DNA from: Clostridium sp. CAG:413
GTDB lineage: Bacteria; Bacillota; Clostridia; Oscillospirales; Acutalibacteraceae
Length of the DNA stretch: 15,126 nt
Direction: 5' to 3'
Assembly (NCBI GenBank): GCA_000431775.1
Contig: FR888179.1
Coordinates: 29,985 to 45,110 of the forward strand
The number at the start of each line of letters is the position of its first letter. Position 1 is the first letter of the stretch. Below are positions 12,739-15,126 of the stretch, piece by piece. The notes below the pieces were generated by a model. It did not search any database, was not told the DNA's origin, and saw only the letters and a list, made by a program, of their open reading frames with translations. The translations under genes and the position numbers were made by a program.

Positions 12739-13734
12739 TTAAGCCATTGTGTCGAGCATCGCTTCGCTCACCTCATAGCGGGTCTCTCCGCCCCTGAGCC
12801 AGCGCTTCGCCTCGTCAAACATATACTCGCCCATCCTGCCGATCTCGCTGCCGAGAGAGCCTGCAATATGCGGCGTGAGAATAATGTTCTCCGTCGTATA
12901 CAGCTCGCTGCCCTCCTCGGGCGGCTCGGGCCACGTCACGTCGAGCAGAGCGAGCCGCTCCGGCTCCGCACGCATTGCGGCGACAAGCTCGGTCTCAACC
13001 ACCTGAGCGCCACGCCCGGTGTTGATGAATACGCCGTTCTTTTTCATTGCATTGAAGCATTCGGCGTTCAGCATCCCGACCGTCTCGGCGTTGTTGGCAA
13101 GGTGATTTGAGATGACCTGACACCTCGCGAAAAGCTCCGTCAGGCTGCCGAGCTTCGTTGCGCCGAGCTCCGCCGCCTCTTCTTCGGAGAGGAACGGGTC
13201 AAAGACGAACACATTCAGCCTGTATGCCCGCAGCATCTTTATCACGAGCTTGCCTATCATGCCCGCACCGACGATGCCGATATCGGCGCCGTAATTGCCG
13301 AGCATCGGGTTCTTCGGCCATTTGTTGCTCCAATCCCCGACCCGCTGCATTCGCTGAAAGCAGCCTTTATTCGCAAGAATTATCTGCGCCACGGTATATT
13401 CCGCAACGGGCACGGCGTTCGCCGCCCACGCCGAGAATATCCTCACACCGCAGGCGAGATACGGCCGCGCAAACGCCTGAACGCTGCCCGCGCCATAGAA
13501 CACGGCCTTCAGCTTCGGCAGCTTCTCTTTTATCTCGGCCTCGCCGAGGCAGGGCATCCCCCACGACGAGAATATGACCTCAGTTTCACTGAGCGCACGC
13601 AGCTCCTCGGCGCTGCCTTTCATAGTCAGGATCTCGGGCAGCAGCTCGAATTCCTCGGCCATCTCGACTCGCAGGCTCTCGCTGTAGGCGTTCAGGATAT
13701 TGCCCGGATCCTCGCACAAAAATGCGGCTTTCAT
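12739..13734 (-). CDS. D-isomer specific 2-hydroxyacid dehydrogenase
   Basis: This 331-residue NAD(P)-dependent oxidoreductase interconverts a D-2-hydroxyacid and its 2-keto acid. The nucleotide-binding motif GAGMIG is at 156-161, and VFVFDP (175-180) places an Asp at the end of the second strand, suggesting NAD+ rather than NADP+. The catalytic trio is present: R241 in NTGRG, E270 in DVTWPEP and H289 in TPHIAG. The N-terminal substrate domain is less typical, with GAGSVQAF in the substrate loop. Length is normal for the family. The ATG at 13734 follows AGGAAG at eight bases. A GTG at 13743 would leave almost no spacing. It lies between the DUF2264 and TIM-barrel genes with gaps of 18 and 13 bp, so all three are one operon. 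The substrate is unknown. Confidence 0.92.
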   Translation of the reverse strand: MKAAFLCEDPGNILNAYSESLRVEMAEEFELLPEILTMKGSAEELRALSETEVIFSSWGMPCLGEAEIKEKLPKLKAVFYGAGSVQAFARPYLACGVRIFSAWAANAVPVAEYTVAQIILANKGCFQRMQRVGDWSNKWPKNPMLGNYGADIGIVGAGMIGKLVIKMLRAYRLNVFVFDPFLSEEEAAELGATKLGSLTELFARCQVISNHLANNAETVGMLNAECFNAMKKNGVFINTGRGAQVVETELVAAMRAEPERLALLDVTWPEPPEEGSELYTTENIILTPHIAGSLGSEIGRMGEYMFDEAKRWLRGGETRYEVSEAMLDTMA

Positions 13735-13752
13735 GCTTCTCACTTCCTTATG

Positions 13753-14886
13753 TCATATCGAATGATCCTGCGGCATGTCCTCGCCGCCCCAAATTCTTCG
13801 AGCTGTCCACGGCCGATCGCCGCCGCTCCAGAATTCATCGCTCCGAGGCAGACCGAGCGGCAGGAACACGGCGCAGCATAAATAAAGGCTGCCCGTGGAG
13901 ATATAGTATTCGCCGAGCGACGGCTGCTCGCCGCACACGCCGATATTCAGCCACCCGTCGCCGTCAAATACGTCGGGGTAGCTCATCACCTTCCCAATGA
14001 CCGCCGTCAGGGCGCAGCGCACCTGAGCAGTCGGCAGCTCAAGCTCCTTATTCAGCGCCGCCTGAGCCAGCGACTGGAATGCGCCGAAGCGGTAGGCGGA
14101 GGATCTGCCCATGACGGGGTATGACCCGTCGCGGTTTATCAGCCGCTCAAGGATGCTCGCATATCGGGCCGCACGCCGCCGAACAGGCTCTCGCATTGCC
14201 GCCCAATCGCCGCTCTCATCGCCCACGGCGTCAAGAATATCGACCAGCATAGGCTGGATAACATAACTGTTGTAATAGTCAAAGTGAAATTCGGGGCCGT
14301 CGCCGTAAACTCCGTCACCGAGATACCACTCCATGTGCTTACGCAGGGCGTAATCGACCCGCATTCTGTCCCAATCCGCCTCCCCGACGCGGCAGAGGAA
14401 CGCCTCGATGATCGCCGAGAAGAGCAGCCAATTGCTGTAGCAGGGCTTGCGGCTCCTCGTCTCCTTCATGCATGCGATAAGCTGCGCTTTAGTCGTGCCG
14501 TCGAGCCCCTCCCACAATTCATGCGGTGCACGCAGCAGCCCTTCGGCAAGAAAGGCGGCGTCAACTATCGGCTGACCGCCGACGGAGAAATTCATCCTGT
14601 CGGGCGATTCGGGGTCAACGGCGTTGGCTATCGCCGCGCGGGCAAGCTCGGCGTATTCCGCCCGCAGCCGCTCCTCGCGCTCGTCCTCCGCGGTGTGCTC
14701 AAGCCACGGCGCAACGCCCATCAAGGTGCGCCCGAGCGCCTCAAGATAGGTGTGCTCGGCGCAGTCGGTCATCGACGGCGGGCACTTTAGCGGCATGTCG
14801 CGCCTCAAAGTACCGCCCTCCAGCGAGCGAAGCACAGGCTCGGCTATCCTCAGCATGTTGTCTATCCAAAATTCCCTTGTGTCCAT
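13753..14886 (-). CDS. DUF2264 family protein
   Basis: This is a 377-residue protein. Family landmarks I recognise are the N-terminal FWIDNMLRIAEPVL, then MNFSVGGQPIVDAAFLAEGL, SNWLLFSAIIEAFLCRVG, and the acidic-aromatic stretch DGVYGDGPEFHFDYYNSYVI with YPVMGRSSAYRFGAFQSLAQ. The helical content and Trp/Tyr/Asp-rich segments suggest an (alpha/alpha) barrel like those of glycoside hydrolases and lyases acting on uronates. That relationship is an inference, and the biochemical role of DUF2264 is not established. There is no signal peptide, so it is cytoplasmic. The ATG at 14886 follows GGGAG at eight bases. It is the first gene of the operon with the hydroxyacid dehydrogenase and isomerase-like protein, suggesting that all three act on one sugar acid or oligosaccharide. 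Confidence 0.85.
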   Translation of the reverse strand: MDTREFWIDNMLRIAEPVLRSLEGGTLRRDMPLKCPPSMTDCAEHTYLEALGRTLMGVAPWLEHTAEDEREERLRAEYAELARAAIANAVDPESPDRMNFSVGGQPIVDAAFLAEGLLRAPHELWEGLDGTTKAQLIACMKETRSRKPCYSNWLLFSAIIEAFLCRVGEADWDRMRVDYALRKHMEWYLGDGVYGDGPEFHFDYYNSYVIQPMLVDILDAVGDESGDWAAMREPVRRRAARYASILERLINRDGSYPVMGRSSAYRFGAFQSLAQAALNKELELPTAQVRCALTAVIGKVMSYPDVFDGDGWLNIGVCGEQPSLGEYYISTGSLYLCCAVFLPLGLPRSDEFWSGGDRPWTARRIWGGEDMPQDHSI

Positions 14887-14921
14887 TTTTTCACGCTCCC
14901 GCGCTGAAATTATCCGAGCTA

Positions 14922-14950
14922 ATTATAGCACCTGCTCACGCGGATTTCCA
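14922..14950 (-). promoter_or_regulatory. Promoter of the DUF2264 operon
   Basis: On the minus strand TGGAAA (14950-14945, four of six matches to TTGACA) and TATAAT (14927-14922) are 17 bp apart. The leader is about 30 bases. No riboswitch, T-box or clear operator palindrome was seen in this short region. Confidence 0.65.
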
Positions 14951-14989
14951 TACCCCACGCCCAATATTTCAAAATATCAAAAATCGGTG

Positions 14990-15018
14990 TTGACTTTGTC
15001 GGGCAAATATCTTAGAAT
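14990..15018 (+). promoter_or_regulatory. Promoter of the tRNA gene
   Basis: TTGACT (14990-14995) and TAGAAT (15013-15018) are 17 bp apart. Transcription should start near 15025, giving an 80-base 5' leader before the tRNA. A short inverted repeat, TTGCCG...CGGCAA, lies within that leader near 15030-15054. Confidence 0.7.
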
Positions 15019-15104
15019 AGATAGGTAAACTTGCCGTCCTGATTACATCGGCAACGACCACATAGTATCCCACAGATACCGAAATAACAAAAAACTTAAT
15101 AAAT

Positions 15105-15126
15105 CCGGGTGTGGCGCAGCTGGGAG
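15105..15126 (+). tRNA. 5' part of a tRNA gene, cut by the window edge
   Basis: CCGGGTG fits a seven-base acceptor arm. It is followed by T8, G9, the D-stem GCGC (10-13), A14, G15 and a D-loop CTGGGAG, in exact tRNA spacing. Only 22 bases are present, so the anticodon is outside the window and the isotype cannot be read. A leading C is found in proline and a few other tRNAs. Confidence 0.78.

Noticed and set aside
12296..14000. Arg/Ser/Pro-rich frames of 65-139 codons overlapping the catabolic operon
   Set aside because: They are out-of-frame or antisense shadows of three clearly recognised genes.

Overview
This window looks like chromosomal DNA from a GC-rich anaerobic Firmicute of the class Clostridia, most likely the Ruminococcaceae/Oscillospirales group. 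The reasons are strong AGGAGG-type ribosome binding sites, textbook vegetative promoters (TTGACA-17-TATAAT), and several gene families typical of that group: a BspA-like leucine-rich-repeat surface protein with FIVAR and Ig-like domains, a TIGR03905/TSCPD protein, DUF4830 and DUF2264 proteins, and a SWIM/WYL pair. I could not search databases, so the taxonomy is inferred from protein style and signals.

Layout, left to right. Positions 1-265 hold no convincing gene, only short palindromes that look like a decayed dispersed repeat; one may end the ABC operon. On the minus strand, 2299-266 is a tightly overlapping efflux operon: TetR repressor (TTG start), ABC ATPase, ABC-2 permease. Its promoter has perfect consensus boxes and overlaps a 30-bp near-perfect palindrome, probably the TetR operator. 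Divergent from it is a MATE efflux pump (2527-3897). A strong hairpin separates the pump from a converging gene for a 961-residue secreted mosaic protein (6933-4048), whose AT-rich leucine-rich-repeat half is joined to a GC-rich half.

Next on the plus strand are a WYL-domain transcription factor (7216-8202) and a SWIM zinc-finger protein (8301-9116). The two genes share a 35-bp promoter element (30/35 identical, same distance to TATAAT), the best candidate here for a small self-contained regulatory system. Convergent to them on the minus strand are a TSCPD protein and an overlapping four-helix membrane protein (9948-9198), and a cluster of three tiny genes (10704-10013). The last of these, 39 codons long and overlapping its neighbour by ATGA, is easily missed.

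The plus-strand pair 10815-11910 encodes a YfcE-type metallophosphoesterase and a membrane-anchored DUF4830 protein. A bidirectional terminator follows, then a minus-strand three-gene operon (14886-11961): DUF2264 protein, D-2-hydroxyacid dehydrogenase and TIM-barrel isomerase-like protein, which looks like a small carbohydrate-acid catabolic unit. The window ends inside a tRNA gene on the plus strand that has its own promoter.
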